The notes under the pieces are model-generated. The model did no database searches. It had not been told where the DNA came from and saw nothing but the letters and a program-made list of their open reading frames with translations. Shown here piece after piece: positions 9,035-18,400 of a stretch of DNA of 64,000 nt. Each line of letters opens with the position of its first letter. Position 1 is the stretch's first letter. Origin of the DNA: Pelagibius litoralis (GTDB taxonomy: Bacteria > Pseudomonadota > Alphaproteobacteria > Kiloniellales > Kiloniellaceae); assembly GCF_011683915.1 (NCBI RefSeq), contig NZ_JAAQPH010000006.1, positions 186,001-250,000 of the forward strand. Reading direction: 5' to 3'. Both the position numbers and the translations under genes were made by a program.

Positions 9035-9411
9035 TCTCTGATCCTCCTATGCTGCCACGCAGCATAGGGCCGCTTGTCACAGCCTGAAACCCGTTGCCGC
9101 CGATTGGCTCTGTTGAAACGCTGAAATGCCGTTCTCAACAAATGAAACAGGTTTCTTACAAATGTCCATTGATTGGCGATGGGACCTCAGTCACACTAAG
9201 AAAAAAGTGCCGACAAGCTGTCGCGATGTGAGTCGACTGTTTTCCGGCGATCCTGCGCCAAGATCACGTTGTTCAGGACCGTTCGTGGTGTTTTCGTTGT
9301 TGTCCGTCGACCCACCAAAGCGATGCGCGGCCCGATAGCCAGCCGGCCCGACCAATCGGACGGTGGCAGGTCATGGCCTGCGACAGGCCATCTATGGGAG
9401 GAACGACGCCA
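9035..9411 (+). promoter_or_regulatory. Upstream region of the aco operon
   Basis: 377 bases before acoA without a convincing gene. Two dyads are visible: TGTTGA/TCAACA (9111-9116 with 9135-9140) and GAAACAGGTTTC at about 9144-9155. Acetoin operons in other proteobacteria are often driven by AcoR from sigma-54 promoters, and these dyads could be activator sites. I could not identify a clear -24/-12 pair. Confidence 0.35.
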
Positions 9412-10383
9412 ATGCTTCAGTTGAGCAAAGAAGACCTCGTCAAAGCCTACACGCAGATGCGCACGATCCGCGATTTCGAGGAGCGGGTGCATGATGAATT
9501 CGCCGGCGGCGGCATTCCCGGTTTCGTCCACCTCTACGCCGGGGAAGAGGCGTCGGCCGTCGGGGTCTGCATGAACCTGAATGACAAGGACAACATCGCC
9601 TCGACCCACCGCGGCCACGGCCACTGTATTGCCAAGGGTTGCGACGTGAAGGGGATGATGCAGGAGATCTACGGGCGCAGCGGCGGCCTCTGCGGCGGCA
9701 AGGGTGGCTCCATGCATATCGCCGACCTCTCCAAGGGCATGATGGGCGCCAACGGCATCGTCGGCGGCGGGCCGCCACTGATCTGCGGTGCGGCACTGAC
9801 CGCAAAGACCCTGGGTACCGGGGCGGTGGCGGTGGCCTTTGTCGGCGACGGCGGCTCCAACCAGGGCACCACGCTGGAATCCTACAATCTTGCCAATGTC
9901 TGGAACCTGCCGGTGATTTTCGTGGTGGAAGACAACGGCTACGCCGAGTCCACCGCTTCTGCCTGGTCGGTTGGCGGCGGCAGCCAGGTGAAGCGGGCCG
10001 AGGCTTTCGGCATGGAGGGCTTCGAGGTCGACGGCCATGATTTTTTCGCGGTCTATGAAGCGGCCCGCGACGTGATCGCCAAGGCGCGCGACGGCGGCGG
10101 GCCGAGCCTGCTGCACGTGAGGCTGAATCGCTATTTCGGCCACTTCGAGGGCGATGCCATGACCTATCGCGGCAACGGCGAGGTGGACGGCCTGCGCCAG
10201 AAGCGCGACAGCCTGGATATCTTCCGTCAGCGGGTCGCCGAAACCGGCCTTCTGGAAGTATCTGAAATGGATGAGATCGACCGTTCGGTCGCAACCCTGG
10301 TGGATGAGGCGGTCAGCGAGTCCGTGGCGGCGCCGCCGCCGACCCGCGAGGACCTGACCACCGACGTCTACGTTTCGTACTAG
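9412..10383 (+). CDS. acoA: Acetoin (2-oxoacid) dehydrogenase E1 alpha subunit
   Basis: A 323-residue thiamine-diphosphate-dependent E1 alpha subunit. It carries the E1 region STHRGHGHCIAKG, the GGKGGSMHI block and the TPP/Mg motif GDGGSNQGT...VVEDN. The start at 9412 has GGGAGGA upstream. With E1 beta and an AcoC-type E2 immediately downstream, the best match is the acetoin dehydrogenase complex, which splits acetoin into acetaldehyde and acetyl-CoA. Pyruvate and branched-chain E1 proteins are related, but an E2 carrying an alpha/beta-hydrolase domain is specific to the Aco type. The spacing to acoB is 11 bases. Confidence 0.88.
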   Translation: MLQLSKEDLVKAYTQMRTIRDFEERVHDEFAGGGIPGFVHLYAGEEASAVGVCMNLNDKDNIASTHRGHGHCIAKGCDVKGMMQEIYGRSGGLCGGKGGSMHIADLSKGMMGANGIVGGGPPLICGAALTAKTLGTGAVAVAFVGDGGSNQGTTLESYNLANVWNLPVIFVVEDNGYAESTASAWSVGGGSQVKRAEAFGMEGFEVDGHDFFAVYEAARDVIAKARDGGGPSLLHVRLNRYFGHFEGDAMTYRGNGEVDGLRQKRDSLDIFRQRVAETGLLEVSEMDEIDRSVATLVDEAVSESVAAPPPTREDLTTDVYVSY

Positions 10384-10394
10384 GGGAGGCCGAG

Positions 10395-11408
10395 ATGCCG
10401 AAGAAATCATTCCGCCAGGCGATCAACGAAGCCCTGGCCATGGAAATGCGCCGCGACCCCACGGTGATCCTGATGGGCGAGGACGTGGCGGGCGGCATGG
10501 GCGCCGCCGGTGAGGACGATGCCTGGGGTGGCCCGCTGGGGGTGACCAAAGGCCTGATGCCGGAGTTCGGGCGTGACCGCATCCTGGACACACCGATCAG
10601 CGAGAGCGCCTTCATCGGCGCCGCTGCAGGCGCGGCAGCAACCGGCCTCAGGCCCGTGGCGGAGCTGATGTTCGTCGACTTTCTGGGGGTCTGCCTCGAT
10701 CAGATCTACAATCAGGCCGGCAAGTTCCGCTACATGTTCGGCGGCAAGGCGGTGACGCCGCTGGTGATACGCACCATGTACGGCGCCGGCTTTCGCGCCG
10801 CCAGCCAGCACAGCCAGTGCCTCTATCCCGTGTTCACCCATATGCCGGGCCTGAAGGTGGTCATTCCCTCTTCGGCTTACGAGGCCAAGGGCCTGCTGAT
10901 CCAGGCGATCCGCGACGACGACCCGGTGATCTTCTTCGAGCACAAGGTGATGTACGACGACGAGGAAGAGGTGCCGGACGAGGCCTATACCATTCCCTTC
11001 GGCGAGGCCAACCTGACCCGCGAAGGCGACGATGTCACCATCGTCGCCATCGGCCGCATGGTCCAGTTCGCCAACCAAGTCGCCGACAAGCTGGAGGGCG
11101 CGGGCATCGGCTGCACGGTGGTCGATCCGCGCACCACCTCGCCGCTGGACGAGGAAACCATTATCGAATGCGTCGAAGAGACCGGGCGTCTGGTCATCGT
11201 CGATGAGGCCAGCCCGCGCTGCAACGTCGCCACCGATATCTCGGCCCTGGTTTCGGAGCGGGCCTTCAGCGCCCTGAAGGCGCCGATCCGCATGGTGACG
11301 CCGCCGCACACGCCGGTGCCCTTTGCCGCCGAGTTGGAGGATCTCTACATCCCCAGCCCGGAGCGGATCGAGGAAGCGGTGCGCAGCGTCATGGGAGCGC
11401 AGGCATGA
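10395..11408 (+). CDS. acoB: Acetoin dehydrogenase E1 beta subunit
   Basis: A 337-residue transketolase-like E1 beta subunit. Typical blocks are SFRQAINEALAMEMRRDPTV, LMGEDVAG, FGRDRILDTPISESAFIG and the C-terminal RMVTPPHTPVPFA. It pairs with AcoA to form the TPP site. The start ATG at 10395 follows AGGGGAGG. Its stop overlaps the start of acoC (ATGA, 11405-11408), which indicates translational coupling. Confidence 0.88.
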   Translation: MPKKSFRQAINEALAMEMRRDPTVILMGEDVAGGMGAAGEDDAWGGPLGVTKGLMPEFGRDRILDTPISESAFIGAAAGAAATGLRPVAELMFVDFLGVCLDQIYNQAGKFRYMFGGKAVTPLVIRTMYGAGFRAASQHSQCLYPVFTHMPGLKVVIPSSAYEAKGLLIQAIRDDDPVIFFEHKVMYDDEEEVPDEAYTIPFGEANLTREGDDVTIVAIGRMVQFANQVADKLEGAGIGCTVVDPRTTSPLDEETIIECVEETGRLVIVDEASPRCNVATDISALVSERAFSALKAPIRMVTPPHTPVPFAAELEDLYIPSPERIEEAVRSVMGAQA

Positions 11409-12514
11409 GCGAGGCCGCGATCCAGGCCATCACCATGCCCAAGTGGGGCCTGGCGATGGAGGAGGGCAAGGTAAGCGCCTGGATGGCCGAGGAGGGCGCG
11501 GCCATCGCCGGCGGTGAAGAGATCCTGGAAATCGAGACCACGAAGATCACCAATGTCTTCGAGAGCCCGGTCGCCGGCGTCCTGCGCCGCCGCGTGGTGG
11601 TGGAGGGTGAAACCGTGCCGGTCGGCGCGCTGATCGGTGTGGCCGCCGGGGCCGAGATCCCGGATGCCGATATCGAGGCCTTCATCACCGACTTCCAGGC
11701 CAACTTCGTGGTCGAAGCCAGCGACGCTGCGGCGGCCCCAGAGGCTGAGACGATCACCGTCGCCGGGCGCCAGCTCAGTCATCTGCGCATGGGCCCGGAA
11801 GACGGCCCGCCGGTCGTCCTGGTGCACGGTTTCGGCGGCGACCTCAACGGCTGGCTGTTCAATCAGCCGGTCCTGGCGGAAGACCACAGCGTCTATGCGC
11901 TCGACCTGCCGGGCCACGGCCGCGCAGAGAAGAACGTGGCCGGTCTGGATGTGGCGGGACTGGCCGCGCTGTTGGCCGACTACATGGAAGCTGTCGGCAT
12001 CGGCGCGGCGCACTTGGTGGGCCACTCCCTCGGCGGTGCCGTTACCCTGAAACTCGCGATCGATCAGCCGGCGCGGGTGAGCCGGCTGACCCTCTTGTCC
12101 CCGGCCGGGTTGGGCGAGGAATTGAACGTTGCCTATGTGAAGGGATTCGCCGGGGCGGAGGGCCGCAAGGAGATCAAGAGCCTGCTGCAGCAGCTCTTTG
12201 CCGATCCGCAGCTGGTCAGCCGCGACATGATCAACGAGGTGCAGAAATACAAACGTCTGGACGGCGTGACGGCGGCCCTGAACGCGCTGGCCGATGCGGT
12301 CTTCCCCGGCGGGCGGCAGGGTTTGGTTATGCGGGATCAACTCGCCACACTGGCCATGCCGGTGCAGGCCATCTGGGGCCGTGATGACGCCATCGTCCCC
12401 CCCGCGCATGGCGAGGGTCTGCCCGACAACGTGACGCTCCACTGGTTGGAGCGGACCGGCCACATGCCCCATATGGAAGCCGCCGGCGACGTGAACCGGC
12501 TGATCGCGGGTTAG
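11405..12514 (+). CDS. acoC: Acetoin dehydrogenase E2: lipoyl domain fused to alpha/beta hydrolase
   Basis: A 369-residue protein with an N-terminal lipoyl domain (about 5-82; lipoylated Lys47 in EIETTKITN) and a C-terminal alpha/beta-hydrolase fold (about 118-369). The hydrolase nucleophile is Ser208 in GHSLGG, preceded by the HGFGG oxyanion loop (141-145), with candidate acid GRDDAIVP and base TGHMPH. This is the AcoC arrangement, in which the hydrolase-like domain replaces the usual acyltransferase domain. There is no peripheral-subunit-binding domain. No E3 (lipoamide dehydrogenase) follows, so one encoded elsewhere must serve the complex. Confidence 0.87.
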   Translation: MSEAAIQAITMPKWGLAMEEGKVSAWMAEEGAAIAGGEEILEIETTKITNVFESPVAGVLRRRVVVEGETVPVGALIGVAAGAEIPDADIEAFITDFQANFVVEASDAAAAPEAETITVAGRQLSHLRMGPEDGPPVVLVHGFGGDLNGWLFNQPVLAEDHSVYALDLPGHGRAEKNVAGLDVAGLAALLADYMEAVGIGAAHLVGHSLGGAVTLKLAIDQPARVSRLTLLSPAGLGEELNVAYVKGFAGAEGRKEIKSLLQQLFADPQLVSRDMINEVQKYKRLDGVTAALNALADAVFPGGRQGLVMRDQLATLAMPVQAIWGRDDAIVPPAHGEGLPDNVTLHWLERTGHMPHMEAAGDVNRLIAG

Positions 12515-12610
12515 GGCCTGCACGTGGCCGTTGTGGCCGGCGTTGGCTCTTGGGCCTCGATGGCTATGGGGCGTCTTCCGGACGCTGGCGAGTGTGCGCT
12601 GAACGGATCG

Positions 12611-13129
12611 CTAAACGTCTTGACGCAACCCTAACTGCTCCCGCAACTCGACCATTTCCTCGTGGAAGTCGCCGAAACTGTAGGTATCGAACCAAAAGCC
12701 TATGCAGAGTGATGTGGCTTCTTTCTGGGCCTCGAAATCCAATGCCCAGCTGAAGCTTTGATAGGCGAAGCTCACACAGACGATCTGGGTCCGGAATCTG
12801 GTGCCGATGTCCAGAAGCGCATCGCGATGCGGCCGAAGTCTGTAGAGTAGGGCGTCAACATGACGGTCAAGGCTCTGGGTGTCCTCTAATCCACTCTTGA
12901 GTCTCCAACATGAAGATTTCCGCTTGAGTGTGTGACCGCGACGTTCGAAGGCATCGCCAACACGCCAGCATTCATCCGGTTGCAACCCCAGGGCCTCGGT
13001 AATCTCGGACGGATCATCGCGGCCGACAGCATGAAAGTAAGCATACTCGCGATCAGTCTCAGGTGGTGAAGGCATCAAACAATCCAACTGTGATGGCGTT
13101 TCCATTCGCGAGCGCTGCGGGTCTGACAT
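12611..13129 (-). CDS. DUF4279 domain protein
   Basis: A 172-residue cytosolic protein matching the DUF4279 pattern: an N-terminal AYFHAVGRDDPSEITEALGLQPDECWRVGD, then SSCWRLKSG and a helical tail with SWALDFEAQ. DUF4279 has no established biochemical function. Base composition is lower in GC than the flanking genes, suggesting accessory origin. It is divergent from the LysE-type exporter. The start at 13129 is the first ATG; Met9 or Met19 are alternatives. Confidence 0.7.
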   Translation of the reverse strand: MSDPQRSRMETPSQLDCLMPSPPETDREYAYFHAVGRDDPSEITEALGLQPDECWRVGDAFERRGHTLKRKSSCWRLKSGLEDTQSLDRHVDALLYRLRPHRDALLDIGTRFRTQIVCVSFAYQSFSWALDFEAQKEATSLCIGFWFDTYSFGDFHEEMVELREQLGLRQDV

Positions 13130-13255
13130 TTGGCCCAGTCCAAACGGCGCGACCGAACGGGTGGCGATAGGCGCCCCGTCGGGCCCCCGTTTGAATGTGT
13201 CGTCGAAGTCTGGTCTTATGGTTCAAGTCATGGCTTTGATTTGGGAGAATTATGC

Positions 13256-13867
13256 ATGACGGTCGAATACCTGCTGACCGCGATGATCGTGATCCTGCTG
13301 CCGGGCACCGGCGTGCTCTACACCCTGGCTTTCGGGCTCAGCCGGGGCTGGCGGGCCAGCGTTTTCGCGGCCTTCGGCTGTACGCTGGGTATTCTGCCTC
13401 ACGTTGTCGCCTCGATCATCGGGCTGGCGGCGCTGCTCCACACCAGCGCCATGGCTTTTCAGGTCGTGAAGTATCTCGGGGTCGCTTACCTGTTCTATCT
13501 GGCCTGGGGCGTGTGGCGGAACGGCGGCGTTCTGCAGGTCTCCGAACAGAATGCTCCGGTCTCCGCAGTCAAGATCATCATCAGCGGTATTCTGGTGAAC
13601 ACCTTGAACCCGAAGCTGTCGCTTTTCTTCCTGGCCTTCCTGCCCCAGTTCGTGCCGGCGGGCGCGTCTGATCCGACCGCTACCATGCTGGGCCTGGCCG
13701 CGACCTTCATGGCGCTGACCTTTGTCGTTTTCGTCGGCTACGGCGCTTTCGCCTCTGCGGCGCGGCATCACGTCATTTCAAAGCCACTGACAATGCTCTG
13801 GCTGAGGCGTGGTTTCGCCGGGGCCTTTGGGGCTCTGGGTCTGCGGCTCGCTCTTTCTGAGCGGTGA
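13256..13867 (+). CDS. LysE/RhtB-family amino-acid exporter
   Basis: A 203-residue inner-membrane protein with the LysE/RhtB signature: LLPGTGVLYTLAFGLSRGWRASVFAAFGCTLG near the N-terminus and VNTLNPKLSLFFLAFLPQFV in the middle. Five to six membrane segments are visible. The family exports amino acids or their lactones. The start at 13256 has GGGAG eight bases upstream; the frame is open further 5' but without family residues. In the N-terminal motif the usual proline after PG is threonine (PGTG), a minor variation. Confidence 0.85.
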   Translation: MTVEYLLTAMIVILLPGTGVLYTLAFGLSRGWRASVFAAFGCTLGILPHVVASIIGLAALLHTSAMAFQVVKYLGVAYLFYLAWGVWRNGGVLQVSEQNAPVSAVKIIISGILVNTLNPKLSLFFLAFLPQFVPAGASDPTATMLGLAATFMALTFVVFVGYGAFASAARHHVISKPLTMLWLRRGFAGAFGALGLRLALSER

Positions 13868-13871
13868 AGGG

Positions 13872-14033
13872 ATGACCGGTGTTACCGGCGGGTGCCAATG
13901 CGGCGCCCTGCGCTACCGCGCCGAGGGCCTGTTCGACCTGCCGGAGGTTGCGCCGGCGCAGGCGCAGGAAGACGCGGACTGGAATGCCCAGGTCATCTCC
14001 AACCAGCACCCCGATCACGATACGGATCGCTGA
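13872..14033 (+). pseudogene. Remnant of a GFA/CENP-V-type protein
   Basis: A 53-codon frame that starts exactly like a glutathione-dependent formaldehyde-activating (GFA) family protein, with GGCQCGALRYRAEG including the first zinc cysteine pair. It then jumps to a short tail (LPEVAPAQAQEDADWN...). The central CHCxxC zinc site and about 80 residues are missing. This looks like an internal deletion of a full-length gene, although a short novel peptide cannot be excluded. It begins four bases after the LysE stop. Confidence 0.5.
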
Positions 14034-14038
14034 CAAAA

Positions 14039-14521
14039 ATGCAGGAATCGAACGTCACCGTCCGCCGCGCCCGGGATGATGAAGCCGAGGCTCTGACCGC
14101 GCTGTCCCTGAAGTCCAAACGTTCGAATGGTTACGACGACGCCTTCATGGCCGCCTGCCGGGAGGAATTGACGGTCACCGACCAGCGCCTCGCCGAAGGC
14201 GAGTACTGGGTTGCCGAGAGCGAGGAACTCTGTGGCTGCGCCTGCCTGCTGGCCGATCCGAATGGCGGCTCCGGCGAAGTGCATGCCTTTTTCATCGACC
14301 CGGATTGGCAACGCCGGGGGGTCGGCCGGCTGCTCTGGAACAAGCTGGTGCAGCGCGCCAAGGAACAGGGCCTGATCGACCTGCGTCTCGATGCCGACCC
14401 CGCCGCCGTTCCTTTCTACGAAGCAATGGGCTTCAAGGTCGTTGGCGAAGCGCCTTCCGGTTCAATCCCGGGCCGCAGTCTGCCGCACATGAAGGTCGCC
14501 GTTTCGGATATTGCAGGCTGA
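14039..14521 (+). CDS. GNAT-family N-acetyltransferase
   Basis: A 160-residue acetyl-CoA-dependent acyltransferase. It starts VTVRRARDDEAEALTALS. The acetyl-CoA binding loop is IDPDWQRRGVGRLLWNKLV (motif A, Q/RxxGxG/A), and PFYEAMGFKVVG near the end is motif B. The substrate is not predictable. The ATG at 14039 lies six bases after the stop of the GFA remnant, so the two may have been one transcription unit. Confidence 0.8.
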   Translation: MQESNVTVRRARDDEAEALTALSLKSKRSNGYDDAFMAACREELTVTDQRLAEGEYWVAESEELCGCACLLADPNGGSGEVHAFFIDPDWQRRGVGRLLWNKLVQRAKEQGLIDLRLDADPAAVPFYEAMGFKVVGEAPSGSIPGRSLPHMKVAVSDIAG

Positions 14522-14564
14522 TCTGTCGGCTGTTGGCAGATGCCCCGGGCGCCGGGCGTCTGAT

Positions 14565-14693
14565 CTAGGCGCTGTCTCTTCTTTTCGACTCTTGTGCCTG
14601 AAGCGATACCCACCAGATCGCTGCGGCACCGATTAGGAAAATGCCCAATCCTGCAAGGAACAGGCAAATGAACAGCATCGGCGAGATACCCAT
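14565..14693 (-). CDS. 42-residue single-span membrane peptide
   Basis: A short reverse-strand gene: MGISPMLFICLFLAGLG, followed by IFLIGAAAIWWVSLQ and a charged tail QESKRRDSA. One membrane span with a positive cytoplasmic end is clear. GAGGTG lies just upstream of the ATG at 14693 at suitable spacing. It resembles the many small, poorly annotated inner-membrane proteins of proteobacteria. No partner is known; it lies downstream of, and on the same strand as, soxG. Confidence 0.5.
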   Translation of the reverse strand: MGISPMLFICLFLAGLGIFLIGAAAIWWVSLQAQESKRRDSA

Positions 14694-14876
14694 AGTGGTC
14701 ACCTCATCTGGAAAACAGGTTGCGGGCCACCGGTCTTTGTTGCGAAGGCTGTGACTTTCCGCTGACTGGCTGGCAGTCGTGCCACAGGATCCAAGAGAGG
14801 GCCTTGAGCTTGATCAAACAGGCGTTGAGGGCGTGGGTGTCGGGGAAAAACAGCCTTGCGGCCGCGCAGCGCTTCG

Positions 14877-15494
14877 CTAGCCGCCTGAATACTCCCGCGC
14901 GGCGTCGCTGAGCCAGCGCCAGAGGTAGTCGGCGAAGGAGCGGCGGGTGTAGAGGTCGTAGTCCGGCCCGCCTTCATCTTCGTTGCTTAGCTGATGCAGG
15001 GTGATGGCGGTTTTCGACAGGTGGCTTTGGGCGCAGTGGCCGGCACCGCCGAAGGCGCTGGGGTGCAGATCCAACGGGCAGCCTTTGGCGATCACATCGG
15101 CGGCCCTCGGCCCGGAAATGTGGATGCAGACCAGGCTCTCGCCGACCTCGGTCACGGCGCTGTGGATGTCGCCCAGGGCGTCGCGCAGGCTGGCCGACAG
15201 TTGTGCTTCTGCTTCAGGCGATACGTCATGCCGGACCAGCAGCCACTCGTTGGGGCCGAGCCAGAGGATGGCCAGGGTTTCGTTCTGTGCCGCCGTGTTC
15301 GGCTCAACGGGCAGACCGAGGCCCAGTGCCCCATTCACCGCTTCCAGAAAGGTCGGATCGTCCTTCTCGCCGCGCAGGTTCACCGCTGTCGGCAGGCTCT
15401 TTTCATGCAGGCGCACCGCGGCGTCGGATGAAGGCTCCCGGCCTTCAAGGCCCAGATGGGCAAGCGCATTCTGTCTCAGATAGGTCTCGATCAT
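14877..15494 (-). CDS. soxG: Sarcosine oxidase gamma subunit
   Basis: A 205-residue gamma subunit of heterotetrameric sarcosine oxidase. Family features include ILWLGPNEWLLV, VTEVGESLVCIHISGPRAADVIAKGCPLDLHP and the C-terminal YTRRSFADYLWRWL. It stabilises the complex beside the GcvT-like half of the alpha subunit. It is the last gene of soxBDAG and overlaps soxA by four bases (15491-15494). Confidence 0.9.
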   Translation of the reverse strand: MIETYLRQNALAHLGLEGREPSSDAAVRLHEKSLPTAVNLRGEKDDPTFLEAVNGALGLGLPVEPNTAAQNETLAILWLGPNEWLLVRHDVSPEAEAQLSASLRDALGDIHSAVTEVGESLVCIHISGPRAADVIAKGCPLDLHPSAFGGAGHCAQSHLSKTAITLHQLSNEDEGGPDYDLYTRRSFADYLWRWLSDAAREYSGG

Positions 15495-18400
15495 TTCAGC
15501 CGCTCTCCCGCCGGATCGAAGAATACCGGGCTCTCCGCGACCACGCAGGCCACCGTCTTGCCGCCCTCCAGCGGGGCATAGAGTGTCTCGCCCTTTCTGG
15601 CCAGACCGCCCTTCACCAGGGCCATGGCGATGGAGCGGCCGCAGTTCGGACTGTAGTAGCTTGAGGTGACATGGCCCAGCATCGGCATCGGTGGTTGCGG
15701 CAGGACCTGCTCGACCAGTTGGGCGCCCTCCGGCAGCACCTCTTGCGGGTCCTGGGTCAGGATACCGACCAGTTGTTTACGGTCCGGCTTCAGCATGTCG
15801 GCGCGGGTGAGGGAGCGCTTGCCGATGAAGTCCTTGGTCTTGGAGACCGCCCAGCCCATGTCGAGGTCCAGAGGGTTCACCGAGCCGTCGGTTTCCTGGC
15901 CGACGATGATGTAGCCCTTTTCGGCGCGCAGCACGTGCATCGCTTCGGTCCCGTAAGGGGTGATGCCGTAACGCTCCCCCACCGTCATCACGGTCTGCCA
16001 GACCGCCATGCCGAAGGAGGCCGGTACGTTGATCTCGTAGGACAGCTCGCCGGTAAAGGAGATCCGGAAAATCCGCGCCGGCACCCCGGCCACCCGGGCG
16101 GCGGTGTAGCCCATGTGGGGCAGGGCATTGGGCGAAAGCTCCGCGTCGCTCAGCTCCGCCAGCAGTTTGCGGGCGTTGGGGCCGGAAAGGGTAATGGTCG
16201 CGAACTGCTCGGTGACCGAGGTCAGGAAGACCTTCAGGTCGGGCCACTCGGTCTGCAGATAGTCTTCCAAATGGGACAGAACCGCGGCGGCGTTGCCGGT
16301 CGTGGTGGTCATCAGGAAGTGGTTTTCGCCGAGGCGCGTGGTGACGCCGTCGTCGGTCACCATGCCGTCCTCGCCCAGCATCAGGCCGTAGCGGCAGCGC
16401 CCGATGTCGAGCTTCTTCCAGGCGTTGGTATAGACCCGGTTGAGGAACTCGGCGGCGTCCGGGCCCTGGATGTCGATCTTCCCGAGGGTCGAGGCATCGA
16501 GAATGCCCAGCGACTGGCGGACCGCCTTCACCTCGCGGTTCACCGCCGTGTGCATGTCCTCGCCGAACTGCGGGTAGTACCAGGGGCGGCGCCATTGGCC
16601 GACATCCTCGAAGAGGGCGCCGTTGCGTTCGTGCCAGGCGTGCATCGGCGTGCGCCGCAGGGGATCGAGCAGGTCGTCCACGTCGCGCCCGCCGAAGATG
16701 CCGAAGCTGACGGGGGTGAAGGGCGGGCGGAAGGTGGTGACGCCCACCTCCGGCAAGGGCCGTCCGAATTCTTCCGCAACGATGCCGATGGCGTTGACGT
16801 TGCCCAGCTTACCCTGATCCGTCGCCATGCCGGTGGTGGTGTAGCGCTTCACATGTTCGATGGAGACATAGCCCTCGCGCAGGGCGAGTTTCAGGTCGGC
16901 GGCGGTGACGTCGTTCTGCTGATCGACGAAGTGCTTTGCCTTCTGCCCCAGGGGCTTGTCCGAGGGCACCAGCCAAATCCAGCGGCCGGGCAGGAAGTCG
17001 CGATCCTCGCTCTCCACCGTCACGGCCGCGCCGGCCTGGAAACCGGCCTCGGCCGCGGCTGCGGTGCCCGCTTCCGCACCTTCGGCAAGGCAAGAACCCA
17101 GGCCGAAGGCGCCATTGGCGGATCCGGCGCAACGCTGGCCCGCCTGCATGGCCTTATCAGGCACGAAGCAGGCGTGCTCCTCGTCCCAGTTCAGGCTGCC
17201 CTTGGCGTGACAGAACAGGTGGACCGTGGGGCTCCACCCGCCCGAGTTGGCGATCAGATCGCAGTCGATCTCCTCGACCGCGCCGACCACCGCATCGCCC
17301 TCGACGGCCAGTTCGGCAACCCGCACCTTGGTGACGCGCTTCCTGCCCGCGGTCCCGATGATCGCGTGCTCGGCCAGGATGCGCAGGCCCGCCGCTTCGG
17401 CCCGCTCGGTCAAGGGGCCGCTGGGGGCGGAGCGAAGGTCGATCACCGCCACGACCTCGATACCCGCCGCCGTCATATCCAGGGCGGCGCCATAGCCGCT
17501 GTCGTTGTTGGTAAAGACCACCGCGCGCTTGCCTGGCCTGACGGCATAGCGGTTGATGTAGCTCTGCACCGACGAGGCGGTCATGATGCCCGGACGGTCG
17601 TTGTCGGCGAAGACCAGGGGGCGTTCGATGGCCCCGGCGCAGAACACCGCCTGCTTTGCCCGCAGCTTCCACAGCCGGTGGCGGGGCAGCTCCGCCGGCG
17701 GTTCCGCCAGATGGTCGGTTACATTCTCCATCAGGCCAAAGAAGCCATGGTCGAAGGCGCCGTAAGCGATGGTCCGGCGCAGGATGCGGACGTTGGCCAT
17801 CTGGGAGAGTTCGGTCTCGGCAGCGCGTACCCAGTCCAGCGCCGCCTGGCCGTCGATCATCTCCTCGGCGGCGCTCAGAAGGGCGCCGCCCAGCAGGTGG
17901 TCCTGTTCGACCAGCACCACCCTGGCGCCGCTGCGCCCGGCGGCCAGGGCGGCGGCAAGGCCCGCCGGGCCCGCGCCGACCACCAGCACATCGCAATAGG
18001 CATAGGTCTTGTCGTAGCGGTCCGGGTCGCGCTGGCTGGGCGCCCGGCCCAGGCCGGCGGCGCGGCGGATGATGTGCTCGTAGGTTTTCCAGGCGCTGAC
18101 CGGCCACATGAAGGTCTTGTAGTAGAAGCCCGCCGGGATCAGGCGAGCCGCCAGGGTGTTGACCGCGCCGACGTCGAACTCCAGCGACGGCCAGGCGTTC
18201 TGGGGCTGGGCGCTCAGGCCTTCGACCAGTTCCAGCTGGGTTGCCTTGATGTTGGGGTCGGTGCGGGGGTCTTCGCCGACCTGGACCAGGGCGTTGGGTT
18301 CTTCCGGCCCGGCGGTGACGATGCCGCGGGGGCGGTGGTACTTGAAGCTGCGGCCGACAAGGTGCACGCCGTTGGCCAAGAGGGCGGCTGCCAGGGTGTC

